Positions 26,838-35,254 of a DNA stretch of 64,000 nucleotides are shown piece by piece. Position 1 is the stretch's first letter; the number at the start of each line of letters is the position of its first letter. The stretch is from contig NZ_PEBS01000007.1 of NCBI RefSeq assembly GCF_002869965.1, positions 61,551-125,550 on the forward strand, read 5' to 3'. Under the pieces are notes generated by a model. It worked only from the letters and a program-made list of their open reading frames with translations, did no database searches and was not told where the DNA came from. A program made the translations under genes and the position numbers. This stretch comes from Janthinobacterium sp. ROICE36 (GTDB lineage Bacteria > Pseudomonadota > Gammaproteobacteria > Burkholderiales > Burkholderiaceae_D).

Positions 26838-27218
26838 CTATGACAGTGGCCAGGCCTGCCTGGTGACTGCCACGGCGACGATGTAGGCGAATACCAGCAC
26901 GGCGCCGGCGAAGGCGGCGCCGCGTACGGCCGGCGTTTTGCCACGTTTCAAGGCGATGGTGCCCAGCACGATGTAGAGCACCAGTGCGTACAGCTTGGCG
27001 GCCAGCCACGGTTGGTTGCCCGGCGACTGGCCGCTCCACACGGCCAGGGTGATCGCGCTGGCCAGCAAGGCCGTGTCGACCAGGTGCGGCAGGATTTTCA
27101 CCCAGCGTTGCTGCAATGCAGGCGAGGCGCGCAGCATCCAGGCGCCGCGCAAGAGGAAAAGAAAGCCGCTGGCGGCGGCGCAGCCCATGTGGAAATGCTT
27201 GAGGCTCAGATAATCCAT
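26838..27218 (-). CDS. SirB2 family integral membrane protein
   Basis: 126 residues from the ATG at 27218 (MDYLSLKHFHMGCAAASGF), with four hydrophobic segments: the first around residues 8-28, then VDTALLASAITLAVW, LYALVLYIVLGTIAL and AGAVLVFAYIVAVAV. LKHFHM, W followed by KILPHLVDTALL, and the basic RGK loop match the SirB2 (invasion-regulator-named) family, whose biochemical role is unknown. Family proteins are common next to nar genes in betaproteobacteria. The longer frame to 27386 has no support. The Shine-Dalgarno is weak. Confidence 0.75.
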   Translation of the reverse strand: MDYLSLKHFHMGCAAASGFLFLLRGAWMLRASPALQQRWVKILPHLVDTALLASAITLAVWSGQSPGNQPWLAAKLYALVLYIVLGTIALKRGKTPAVRGAAFAGAVLVFAYIVAVAVTRQAWPLS

Positions 27219-27411
27219 GCGTGATGTGGTGGGTGTTGATTGACGGTGGCGACAGCATAGCCGCCTTTGGCGCGCCGCGCCATACGTCGTCGGGATAAGG
27301 CGCTGCCAAGGCTGGCATCTGTCCAGCTCCTTCTTGTGCGGTGCCGAGTGTGCCAAAAATACCTGCGTTTGTAAAACACCCGCCATCCAGGCTAGGTCCG
27401 CACCGCGTCAT

Positions 27412-27431
27412 CTAGTCACTTTTGCCGATGC
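27412..27431 (+). promoter_or_regulatory. 20-bp motif shared with narG and nnrS upstream regions (copy 1, narK)
   Basis: CTAGTCACTTTTGCCGATGC lies 116 bp before the narK1 start. Copies at 31370-31389 (minus orientation) and 42709-42728 keep 14 of 20 positions. All three are near nitrate/NO genes, so a common regulator is likely. No FNR-type palindrome is visible in the 329-bp gap 27219-27547, which otherwise shows nothing recognisable. Confidence 0.5.
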
Positions 27432-27547
27432 GGCTATCCAGATTGCCTTCCCAGAATCACCCTGTGACCGATAGTGCCTTTCACCTCTGCCACGTAAGCT
27501 GGTCGGGACGGCTGGCCAGACGGCCAGTGCATTCATGGAGAAACATC

Positions 27548-28849
27548 GTGGCTACCCTAGATGGCACTAAGAACAACAGTAGTAACAAGGCAGTCGAACC
27601 GGGCATGCGGCGCAAGCAGGCGTCCGTGCTGATCAGCAGTACCTTCGCGTTTACCATTTGCTTTGCAGTCTGGATGATGTTTGCCGTACTGGGCATCCCC
27701 CTCAAGACCAACCTGGGCTTGACGGAAACGCAATTCGGCCTGCTGGCCGCCATGCCCGTGTTGACGGGCTCCCTCGTGCGCGTGCCGCTGGGCATCTGGA
27801 CGGACAAATTCGGCGGACGCCGCGTCTTCTTTTGGCTGATGCTGGCCAGCGTGGTGCCGATCTACCTGATTTCCTACGCCACGGCCTACTGGCACTTCCT
27901 CGTGCTGGGCATGTTCGTGGGCCTGGCGGGCGGTTCGTTTTCCGTCGGCACGCCGTATGTGGCGCGCTGGTATGAAAAGGAGCGCCGCGGCCTGGCGATG
28001 GGAATCTTCGGCGCTGGCAACTCCGGTTCCGCGCTGACCAAGTTCGTCGCGCCGGGTATCGTCGCCGCCTTCGGCTGGCAGATGCTGCCGAAGGTGTATG
28101 CGGTGGCCATGCTGGCCACGGCCATCATCTTCTGGCTGTTTTCGTACACGGACAAATCGCATTTGGCGCCATCGGGCGAGAGTTTTTCGGCGCAGATGAA
28201 GGTGCTGAAGGACCCCCGCGTATGGCGCTACTGCCAGTACTACTCGGTGGTGTTTGGCGGCTATGTGGCGTTGGCGCTGTGGATGACGAAGTACTACGTG
28301 GCCGAATATGGCTTCGACTTGAAGCACGCGGCGCTGCTGGCTGCCTGCTTCTCGCTGCCAGGCGGCGTGCTGCGCGCGATGGGCGGCTGGATATCGGACA
28401 AATATGGTGCCGCGAAAGTCACCTGGGCCGTGATGTGGGTGTGCTGGGTGTGCTTCTTCCTGCTGTCGTATCCACAAACGCAGATGGTGATCGAGACCGT
28501 GACGGGGCCGCTGGCCATCCACATCGGCCTGTCGCCGCTGTGGTTCACCGCGCTGCTGTTCATCGTCGGCATCGCCATGGCCGTCGGCAAGGCCTCCGTC
28601 TTCAAGTTCATCGGCGATGACTTTTCCGACAACATCGGCGCCGTCTCGGGTGTGGTGGGCCTGGCCGGCGGTCTCGGTGGCTTCATCCTGCCCGTGATGT
28701 TCGGCGCCCTGGTGGACTTCACCGGCGTGCGTTCGAGCGCCTTCATGCTGCTGTACGGCACCGTCTGCGTTTCCCTCGTCTGGATGTATTTCTCGTTCAA
28801 GCCGCTGCGTGCGGCACCAACCAATCAACCTGCAGGAGTAACGTTATGA
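27548..28849 (+). CDS. narK1: Nitrate/nitrite transporter, NarK1 type (MFS)
   Basis: 433 residues starting at GTG 27548, which has GGAG seven bases upstream; the in-frame TTG/ATG codons further up give an unconvincing leader. About twelve membrane segments. Nitrate-signature motifs: GLAGGSFSVGTPYVARWY in the first half and VVGLAGGLGGFILPV in the second. NarK1-type proteins are thought to import nitrate with protons to start respiration. The stop overlaps the second narK gene by 4 bp (ATGA), a tandem that is typical of betaproteobacterial nar loci and equivalent to fused NarK1-NarK2. Confidence 0.88.
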   Translation: MATLDGTKNNSSNKAVEPGMRRKQASVLISSTFAFTICFAVWMMFAVLGIPLKTNLGLTETQFGLLAAMPVLTGSLVRVPLGIWTDKFGGRRVFFWLMLASVVPIYLISYATAYWHFLVLGMFVGLAGGSFSVGTPYVARWYEKERRGLAMGIFGAGNSGSALTKFVAPGIVAAFGWQMLPKVYAVAMLATAIIFWLFSYTDKSHLAPSGESFSAQMKVLKDPRVWRYCQYYSVVFGGYVALALWMTKYYVAEYGFDLKHAALLAACFSLPGGVLRAMGGWISDKYGAAKVTWAVMWVCWVCFFLLSYPQTQMVIETVTGPLAIHIGLSPLWFTALLFIVGIAMAVGKASVFKFIGDDFSDNIGAVSGVVGLAGGLGGFILPVMFGALVDFTGVRSSAFMLLYGTVCVSLVWMYFSFKPLRAAPTNQPAGVTL

Positions 28850-30243
28850 GTAACCCCGTAAGCCGCTACATGATCAATACCTGGGAGCCGGAAACCCCGA
28901 GCTTCTGGCAAAAGACGGGCAAGACCACGGCCGCGCGTAATCTGTGGATTTCGATTCCCGCGCTGCTGCTGGCGTTCGCCGTGTGGATGGTGTGGAGCGT
29001 GGTGGTGGTCAACCTGCCCAACATCGGTTTCACCTACAGTAATAACCAGCTGTTCTGGCTGACGGCCTTGCCGGGCCTGTCCGGCGCCACCTTGCGCATC
29101 TTTTATTCGTTCATGGTACCGATTTTTGGCGGCCGCCGCTGGACAGCCATTTCCACGGGTTCGCTGCTGATTCCCGCCATCGGCATCGGCCTGGCCGTGC
29201 AGGATGTGAACACGGGCTATCCGACCATGCTGATCCTGGCGTTGCTGTGCGGCTTCGGCGGCGGCAATTTCGCCTCGTCGATGGCCAACATCAGCTTTTT
29301 CTATCCGAAGGCGAGCAAGGGCTTCGCGCTGGGCATGAATGCGGGCCTGGGCAACCTGGGCGTGTCGGTGGTGCAGTTCGTCGTGCCGCTGGTGATCACC
29401 TTCGCCGTCTTCGGCGCCTGGGGCGGTGATTCGCTCACCTGGGTCAAAAATGGCGTGAGCAAGGACATGTGGCTGCAAAACGCGGGCTTCATCTGGGTGC
29501 CATTCATTGCCTTGAGTACCTTGCTGGCCTGGTTCGGCATGAATGACCTGGCCTCGGCCAAGGCTTCGTTTTCCGAACAGGCCGTGATCTTCAAGCGCAA
29601 GCACAACTGGCTCATGTGCTGGCTATACACGGGCACCTTCGGTTCCTTCATCGGATATTCGGCCGCGTTCCCGCTGCTGATCAAAATTCAGTTCCCCGAC
29701 GTCAATCCCCTCGATTACGCCTTCCTGGGCCCCCTGGTGGGTGCGCTGGCGCGCGTGGCCGGCGGCGTGATTTCCGATAAATTGGGCGGCGCCAGAGTCA
29801 CCCTGTGGTCCTTCCTGCTGATGATATGCGCCGTGCTGGGCGTGCTGTACTTCATGCCGCAAGCCGGCGTGGGTGGAAGCTTCAGCGGCTTCTTCTGGAT
29901 GTTCATGCTGCTGTTCGCCGGCACGGGTATCGGCAATGCGTCGACCTTCCGCATGATCCCCGTGATCTTTCTGACGGAGCACCAGCGCGCGGCGGCCGGC
30001 AAAGGCAAGGCGGCGCAGGAGCAAGCCATCATCGACGCCAACAAGGAAGGCGCGGCAGTCCTGGGCTTCACGTCGGCCGTGGCGGCCTACGGTGCCTTCT
30101 TCATTCCGAAAAGCTATGGCACCTCGATTTCGCTGACGGGCAGCCCTGACGCGGCCCTGTGGTGCTTCATCGGCTTTTATGTCAGCTGCATCGCGATCAC
30201 CTGGTGGTGCTATGCGCGCAAGAATGCAGCGATGCCTTGCTAA
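28846..30243 (+). CDS. narK2: Nitrate/nitrite antiporter, NarK2 type (MFS)
   Basis: 465 residues with about twelve membrane segments. GFGGGNFASSMANISFFYP and the C-half EGAAVLGFTSAVAAYGAFF are the two nitrate-signature regions, with the larger loop (EHQRAAAGKGKAAQEQ) typical of NarK2/NarU-type antiporters that exchange nitrate for nitrite. AGGAG stands upstream and the ATG overlaps the narK1 stop, so the two are co-translated. The next gene, a carbonic anhydrase, begins within 16 bp. Confidence 0.88.
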   Translation: MSNPVSRYMINTWEPETPSFWQKTGKTTAARNLWISIPALLLAFAVWMVWSVVVVNLPNIGFTYSNNQLFWLTALPGLSGATLRIFYSFMVPIFGGRRWTAISTGSLLIPAIGIGLAVQDVNTGYPTMLILALLCGFGGGNFASSMANISFFYPKASKGFALGMNAGLGNLGVSVVQFVVPLVITFAVFGAWGGDSLTWVKNGVSKDMWLQNAGFIWVPFIALSTLLAWFGMNDLASAKASFSEQAVIFKRKHNWLMCWLYTGTFGSFIGYSAAFPLLIKIQFPDVNPLDYAFLGPLVGALARVAGGVISDKLGGARVTLWSFLLMICAVLGVLYFMPQAGVGGSFSGFFWMFMLLFAGTGIGNASTFRMIPVIFLTEHQRAAAGKGKAAQEQAIIDANKEGAAVLGFTSAVAAYGAFFIPKSYGTSISLTGSPDAALWCFIGFYVSCIAITWWCYARKNAAMPC

Positions 30244-30258
30244 ATGCCAGAGGTAGTC

Positions 30259-30953
30259 ATGGAAGAACTGGAAAAATTCGTCAACGGCTTCAGCCTGTTT
30301 CAGCAGCAGTACTTCAGCGAGCCGCAGACCTTGTACGACAGCCTGCGCGACGGGCAGCGGCCCACGACGTTGCTGATCGGCTGCTGCGATTCGCGCGTCG
30401 ACCCGATGCTGCTGACGGGCAGCGACCCGGGTGACATGTTCGTGGTGCGCAATATCGCCAACCTGGTGCCGCCGTGCACGCCCGACGCGCCGCCCGGCGT
30501 CAGTTCGGCCATCGAGTTCGCCGTCTGCAAGCTCGAAGTGGCCAGGGTCATCGTATTGGGACATGCGCGCTGCGGCGGCATCCGCGCGCTGCTGGAACCG
30601 CAGCCGCGCGCGCAAGGCCAGGAAACGGACTTCGTGGGACAGTGATGCGCATTGCCGAACCGGTGGCGCAGCGCGTGCGGCGCGAGCTGGCGCACCGCTC
30701 GTCGGAAGAGCAGCACCATGCGTGCGAGCTGGCCAGCATCCTGCAGTCGCTGGACAACCTGCTGACCTACCCTTGGCTGAAGCGCCGGGTGGAGCAGGGG
30801 GTGTTAAAACTGCATGGCTGGTATTTCAACATCGACAGCGGCGCCCTGATGGCGTATTCGGCGCGCCAGCAGCAGTTCTTGCCACTGGTCTGTCCGATAG
30901 AAAGGGCGCGCCATCTGCATGAACGCCCTTGGCCGGATTCAGCTAAAACGTAA
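30259..30953 (+). pseudogene. Beta-carbonic anhydrase split by a one-base deletion
   Basis: The ATG at 30259 has AGAGG five bases upstream. The first frame gives the zinc motifs CCDSRVDP and GHARCGGI (Cys, Asp-Arg dyad, His, Cys) and ends at TGA 30643-30645 after ETDFVGQ. The +1 frame continues directly with MRIAEPVAQRVRRELAHRSS, then LKLHGWYFNIDSGALMAY, to 30953. Loss of one G (TGGATG to TGATG) explains it. All zinc ligands are in the first piece, and the TGATG overlap would permit the tail to be made as a separate chain. It would interconvert CO2 and bicarbonate in the cytoplasm. Real split, decay, or a homopolymer read error are all possible. Confidence 0.8.
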
Positions 30954-31310
30954 GAGATCGCCGCTGCGGTCAAACGCCAGCAGGCCGTCGATGCGCCCTT
31001 GCTCGATGGCCGTCACCATGGCGCGCAGGGGCGCTTCGCATTCCTGCTCGGCGGGCGGCAGGCCGTCCTGGCCCGCGAGGCACGCCACGAAGACCACGTC
31101 CCAGTGCGTCTGCAGCTGTTTCGACTCCTCCATCAATGTCTCGAAGCTGCCCAGTTCATCGGGCAGCTTGTCGGCGCACATCACGGGCGTGAGGGACTTG
31201 CCCTGGCCGCCTGGCTGGGCCTGCGCCTGGGTAAAGGTGAACAGCAGGCGTTGCGGCTGCTCCTGGTCGCGGGCGCTGCGCAGCAGGCTGGCGTAATCGG
31301 TAATCGACAT
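30939..31310 (-). CDS. Small conserved protein annotated in relatives as ribonucleotide-reductase-alpha-like
   Basis: 123 residues from ATG 31310 (GAAAGAG upstream). MSITDYASLLRSARDQEQPQ, RLLFTFTQAQ, LTPVMCADKLPDELGSFETL, and WDVVFVACLAGQDG with LLAFDRSGDLLRF match a small protein family often labelled ribonucleotide reductase subunit alpha; it has none of the ribonucleotide reductase catalytic motifs, so that name should not be taken literally. It is divergent from narG and shares the 31311-31554 control region, which holds the nar-associated 20-bp motif. Convergent with, and overlapping by 15 bp, the carbonic anhydrase tail. Confidence 0.7.
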   Translation of the reverse strand: MSITDYASLLRSARDQEQPQRLLFTFTQAQAQPGGQGKSLTPVMCADKLPDELGSFETLMEESKQLQTHWDVVFVACLAGQDGLPPAEQECEAPLRAMVTAIEQGRIDGLLAFDRSGDLLRFS

Positions 31311-31369
31311 GGTGCTCTTTCTCTGTGTTGAACGATGACGACAGGTATACCGCAGCACGGTCGCCGCGC

Positions 31370-31401
31370 CCATAGGCAAGAGTGACTACCCGGGTGACTA
31401 C
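31370..31401 (-). promoter_or_regulatory. 20-bp nar-associated motif (copy 2) with doubled GTGACTAC
   Basis: Read on the minus strand, 31389-31370 is GTAGTCACTCTTGCCTATGG, matching the narK and nnrS copies. The core GTGACTAC occurs twice on the plus strand, at 31382-31389 and 31394-31401, 12 bp apart, slightly more than one helical turn. It lies 60 bp from the divergent small gene and about 165 bp before narG. Confidence 0.5.
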
Positions 31402-31462
31402 GCGGCTAGGCATTCCTGGTGCCGGAAACCGACTTCTTGCCAATACCGCCGGGTAAGCCACA

Positions 31463-31483
31463 TCGATAGACTGTTTGTATCGA
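31463..31483. promoter_or_regulatory. Inverted repeat upstream of narG
   Basis: TCGATA-N9-TATCGA, 72 bp before the narG ATG, in the right place for an activator or repressor site. It does not match FNR, NarL or NsrR consensus sequences well. Chance occurrence is possible. Confidence 0.25.
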
Positions 31484-31554
31484 CGCTTGAGCCATCCTGC
31501 TTATAGCGTTTTTTGAGACCTGGCGCCGCTCCTGCGGCGCAATGTGGAGGTAGC

Positions 31555-34500
31555 ATGAGTCACTTTCTGGACCGCCTGAAATTTTTTAGCAAGCCCGCCG
31601 AGCCGTTTTCCAACGGCTATGGCACTGTGGTCGATGAAGACCGTACCTGGGAAAACGCGTATCGCCAGCGCTGGCAGCACGACAAGATCGTGCGTTCCAC
31701 GCATGGCGTGAACTGCACCGGCTCGTGCAGCTGGAAGGTGTATGTCAAGAATGGTCTGATCACCTGGGAAACCCAGCAGACCGATTACCCGCGCACGCGG
31801 CCCGACCTGCCCAACCACGAACCGCGCGGCTGCCCGCGCGGCGCCAGCTATTCCTGGTATGTGTATTCGGCCCAGCGCGTGAAGTACCCGATGGTGCGCG
31901 GCCGCCTGATGGAAATGTGGCGCGAAGCGCGCAAGACCATGGATCCCGTCACCGCCTGGGACTGGATCAGCCAGGATCCCGTGCGCTCGCAGCAATACAA
32001 GTCCATCCGTGGCCTGGGCGGCTTCGTGCGTGCCACCTGGGAAGAATCGAATGAAATCATCGCCGCCGCGAATGCGCTGACGATCAAGAAATACGGCCCG
32101 GACCGCATCGTCGGCTTCTCGCCGATTCCCGCCATGTCCATGGTCAGCTATGCCTCCGGCACGCGCTACCTGTCGCTGATCGGCGGCGTGGCACTGAGCT
32201 TCTACGACTGGTACTGCGACTTGCCGCCGGCCAGCCCGCAAGTGTGGGGCGAACAGACGGACGTGCCGGAATCGGCCGACTGGTACAACTCGACCTATCT
32301 GATGGTGTGGGGCTCGAACGTGCCGATGACGCGCACGCCGGACGCCCACTTCTACACGGAAGTGCGCTACAAGGGCACGAAAACCGTGGCCATCTCGTCC
32401 GACTATGGCGAAATGGTGAAGTTCGGCGACATCTGGCTGGCCCCGAAGCAGGGCACCGATGCCGCGCTGGCGCTGGCCATGGGCCACGTGATCCTCAAGG
32501 AATTTCACTCGGAAGGCCAGTCCGCCTACTTCCGCGACTATGCGCGCCAGTACACGGACTTCCCCATGCTGGTGCTGCTCAAGGAGCATAACGGCACCCT
32601 GGTGCCCGATTACTTCCTGCGCGCTTCGCACCTGGACAACAACCTTGACGAGACCAACAATCCTGAATGGAAAACCCTGGTCATCGACGAGACCACGGGC
32701 ACCATCACGGCGCCGGCCGGCTCCATCGGCTTCCGCTGGGGCGAATCGGGCAAATGGAACCTGGAGCAGAAGGCGGGCGGCAGCGGCGTGCCCATCGTGC
32801 CGATGCTGTCCATGATCAACGACAGCGACGCCGTCACCGAAGTGGGCTTCGCCTACTTCGGCGGCAAGGATGCGGCCGACATGCTGCTGCGCAAAGTGCC
32901 GGTGAAAACCATACGCCTGGCCGACGGCACTACCGCCCTGGTCACCACCGTGTTCGACCTGACCCTGGCCAACTACGGCATCGACCGTGGCCTGGGCGGA
33001 GAGAACGTGGCGGAAAGCTATGACGATGACGTGCCCTATACCCCGGCATGGCAGGAAAAGCACACGGGCGTGAAACGCGCCGACGTCATCACCGTGGCGC
33101 GCCAGTTCGCGCAAAACGCGGATCAGACACGCGGCAAGAGCATGGTCATCGTGGGCGCCGGCCTGAATCACTGGTACCACATGGACATGACGTATCGCGG
33201 CATCATCAACATGCTGATGATGTGCGGCTGTATCGGCCAGTCCGGCGGCGGCTGGGCCCATTACGTGGGCCAGGAAAAACTGCGTCCGCAAACGGGCTGG
33301 ACGCCGTTGGCCTTCGCCCAGGACTGGGTACGGCCGATGCGCCAGATGAACGGCACCTCGTTCTTCTATGCGCACACCAGCCAGTGGCGCCATGAAAAGC
33401 TGGAAACGGGCGACATCGCCTCGCCATCGGCCGCCAGCGGCACGGGCGACCTGACCCTGCTCGACTACAACGCCAAGGCCGAGCGCATGGGCTGGCTGCC
33501 ATCGGCGCCGCAGCTGCAAACGAACCCGCTGGAAGTGGCCAAGGCCGCCAAGGCGGCAGGGCAGGCGCCGGCCGCGTATGCGCTGGACCAGATCAAGGCC
33601 GGCCAGCTGCAGTTCTCGTGCGACGACCCGGACAATCCGGCCAACTTCCCGCGCAATATGTTTGTCTGGCGCTCGAACATCCTGGGCAGCTCGGGCAAGG
33701 GCCACGAATACTTCCTCAAGTATTTACTGGGTACGCAGAACGGCCTGCTCAGCGACGAAGCGGACTGCATCACGCCGACACAGGTAAAAGTACGTCCCGC
33801 CGCCGAAGGCAAGCTCGATCTGCTGGTGGTGCTGGACTTCCGCATGTCGACCACGTGCTTGTATGGCGACGTGGTGCTGCCGACGGCCACCTGGTATGAA
33901 AAGGATGACTTGAACACCTCGGATATGCACCCCTTCATCCACCCCTTGTCGGAAGCCGTGCAACCGTTGTGGCAATCGAAGTCGGACTGGGAAATCTACA
34001 AGGGCATCGCCGAGAAATTCTCGGAAATCGGCGGCGAACTGCTGGGCACCCAGCAAGACATCATCCTTACGCCGCTGATGCACGACACCCCCGGTGAACT
34101 GGGCCAGCCTTTCGATCCCAAGGACTGGCGCGCCGGCGAATGCGAAGCCGTACCGGGCAAGACCATGCCGAACATGACGGTGGTCGAGCGCAATTACCGC
34201 GACGTGTACAAGAAATTCACCTCGATCGGGCCGCTGCTGGAAACCATCGGCAACGGCGGCAAGGGCATTTCCTGGAAAACGGAACATGAAATCGAGGTCC
34301 TGCGCGGCATCAACCGCACGGTGCTCGACGAAGGCGTGTCGAAGGGCCAGCCGCGCCTCGATACGGCCATCGATGCGGCCGAGATGATCCTGACGCTGGC
34401 GCCGGAAACGAATGGCCACGTGGCCGTCAAGGCCTGGGCCGCGCTCTCCAGCATCACGGGCCGCGAGCATACGCATCTGGCCAAGCCGCGCGAGCATGAC

Positions 34501-35253
34501 AGCATCCGCTTCCGCGATGTGCAGGCGCAGCCGCGCAAGATCATTTCCTCGCCCACCTGGTCGGGTCTGGAAAGCGAAGAAGTCAGCTACACGGCCGGCT
34601 ATACCAACGTGCATGAAATGATCCCATGGCGCACGCTGACGGGCCGCCAGCAGTTTTACCAGGATCACCTGTGGATGCGCGATTTCGGCGAAGGCCTGTG
34701 CGTGTACAAGCCGGCGATCAACACCAAGACGACGGAAGCGCTGCTGGGCACCAAACCGAACGGCAACAAGGAACTGGCGCTGAACTTCCTGACGCCGCAC
34801 CAGAAATGGGGCATCCACTCCACGTATTCGGACAATCTGCGCATGCTGACCCTCTCGCGCGGCGGACCGCACGTGTGGCTGTCGGAAATCGACGCGAAGA
34901 CGGCCGGCATCGTCGACAACGACTGGATCGAAGTGTTCAACGTGAACGGCAGCTTGACGGCGCGCGCCGTCGTCAGTCAGCGCATCCCGTCCGGCATGAC
35001 GATGATGTACCACGCGCAGGAAAAGATCATCAACGTGCCCGGCGCGGAGATGACGGGCAAGCGGGGCGGCATCCATAACTCCGTGACGCGCGCCGTGCCC
35101 AAGCCGACGCACATGATCGGCGGCTATGCGCAACTGGCGTACGGTTTCAATTACTACGGCACGGTGGGCTCCAACCGCGATGAATTCGTATTGGTGCGCA
35201 AGATGAACAATGTTGAATGGCTCGAAGGCCCGTTGCAGGAAGAAGGAGCATAG
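31555..35253 (+). CDS. narG: Respiratory nitrate reductase alpha subunit NarG
   Basis: 1232 residues from ATG 31555 (GGAGGTAGC upstream). The N-terminal FS0 cluster and Moco domain are intact: STHGVNCTGSCSWKVYVKNG gives the His and two Cys, with the last Cys in NHEPRGCPRGASYSWY. YNSTYLMVWGSNVPMTRTPD, AHFYTEVRYKGTKTV and the C-terminal molybdopterin dinucleotide-binding portion (QKWGIHSTYSDNLRMLTLSR) follow. It reduces nitrate to nitrite on the cytoplasmic face of the inner membrane as part of NarGHI. The stop is one base before the narH start. No sign of damage. Confidence 0.95.
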   Translation: MSHFLDRLKFFSKPAEPFSNGYGTVVDEDRTWENAYRQRWQHDKIVRSTHGVNCTGSCSWKVYVKNGLITWETQQTDYPRTRPDLPNHEPRGCPRGASYSWYVYSAQRVKYPMVRGRLMEMWREARKTMDPVTAWDWISQDPVRSQQYKSIRGLGGFVRATWEESNEIIAAANALTIKKYGPDRIVGFSPIPAMSMVSYASGTRYLSLIGGVALSFYDWYCDLPPASPQVWGEQTDVPESADWYNSTYLMVWGSNVPMTRTPDAHFYTEVRYKGTKTVAISSDYGEMVKFGDIWLAPKQGTDAALALAMGHVILKEFHSEGQSAYFRDYARQYTDFPMLVLLKEHNGTLVPDYFLRASHLDNNLDETNNPEWKTLVIDETTGTITAPAGSIGFRWGESGKWNLEQKAGGSGVPIVPMLSMINDSDAVTEVGFAYFGGKDAADMLLRKVPVKTIRLADGTTALVTTVFDLTLANYGIDRGLGGENVAESYDDDVPYTPAWQEKHTGVKRADVITVARQFAQNADQTRGKSMVIVGAGLNHWYHMDMTYRGIINMLMMCGCIGQSGGGWAHYVGQEKLRPQTGWTPLAFAQDWVRPMRQMNGTSFFYAHTSQWRHEKLETGDIASPSAASGTGDLTLLDYNAKAERMGWLPSAPQLQTNPLEVAKAAKAAGQAPAAYALDQIKAGQLQFSCDDPDNPANFPRNMFVWRSNILGSSGKGHEYFLKYLLGTQNGLLSDEADCITPTQVKVRPAAEGKLDLLVVLDFRMSTTCLYGDVVLPTATWYEKDDLNTSDMHPFIHPLSEAVQPLWQSKSDWEIYKGIAEKFSEIGGELLGTQQDIILTPLMHDTPGELGQPFDPKDWRAGECEAVPGKTMPNMTVVERNYRDVYKKFTSIGPLLETIGNGGKGISWKTEHEIEVLRGINRTVLDEGVSKGQPRLDTAIDAAEMILTLAPETNGHVAVKAWAALSSITGREHTHLAKPREHDSIRFRDVQAQPRKIISSPTWSGLESEEVSYTAGYTNVHEMIPWRTLTGRQQFYQDHLWMRDFGEGLCVYKPAINTKTTEALLGTKPNGNKELALNFLTPHQKWGIHSTYSDNLRMLTLSRGGPHVWLSEIDAKTAGIVDNDWIEVFNVNGSLTARAVVSQRIPSGMTMMYHAQEKIINVPGAEMTGKRGGIHNSVTRAVPKPTHMIGGYAQLAYGFNYYGTVGSNRDEFVLVRKMNNVEWLEGPLQEEGA

Positions 35254-35254
35254 T

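Noticed and set aside
27219..27547. FNR/DNR box before narK
   Set aside because: TTGATTGACGG near 27238 has only one half-site; no second half at the right spacing.
27422..27547. Longer N-terminus of narK1 starting at 27422
   Set aside because: The leader has no membrane or signal features and overlaps the regulatory motif; the GTG at 27548 has a proper ribosome site.
31501..33705. 734-codon minus-strand open frame opposite narG
   Set aside because: narG on the plus strand is unambiguous; the antisense frame has no recognisable domain.
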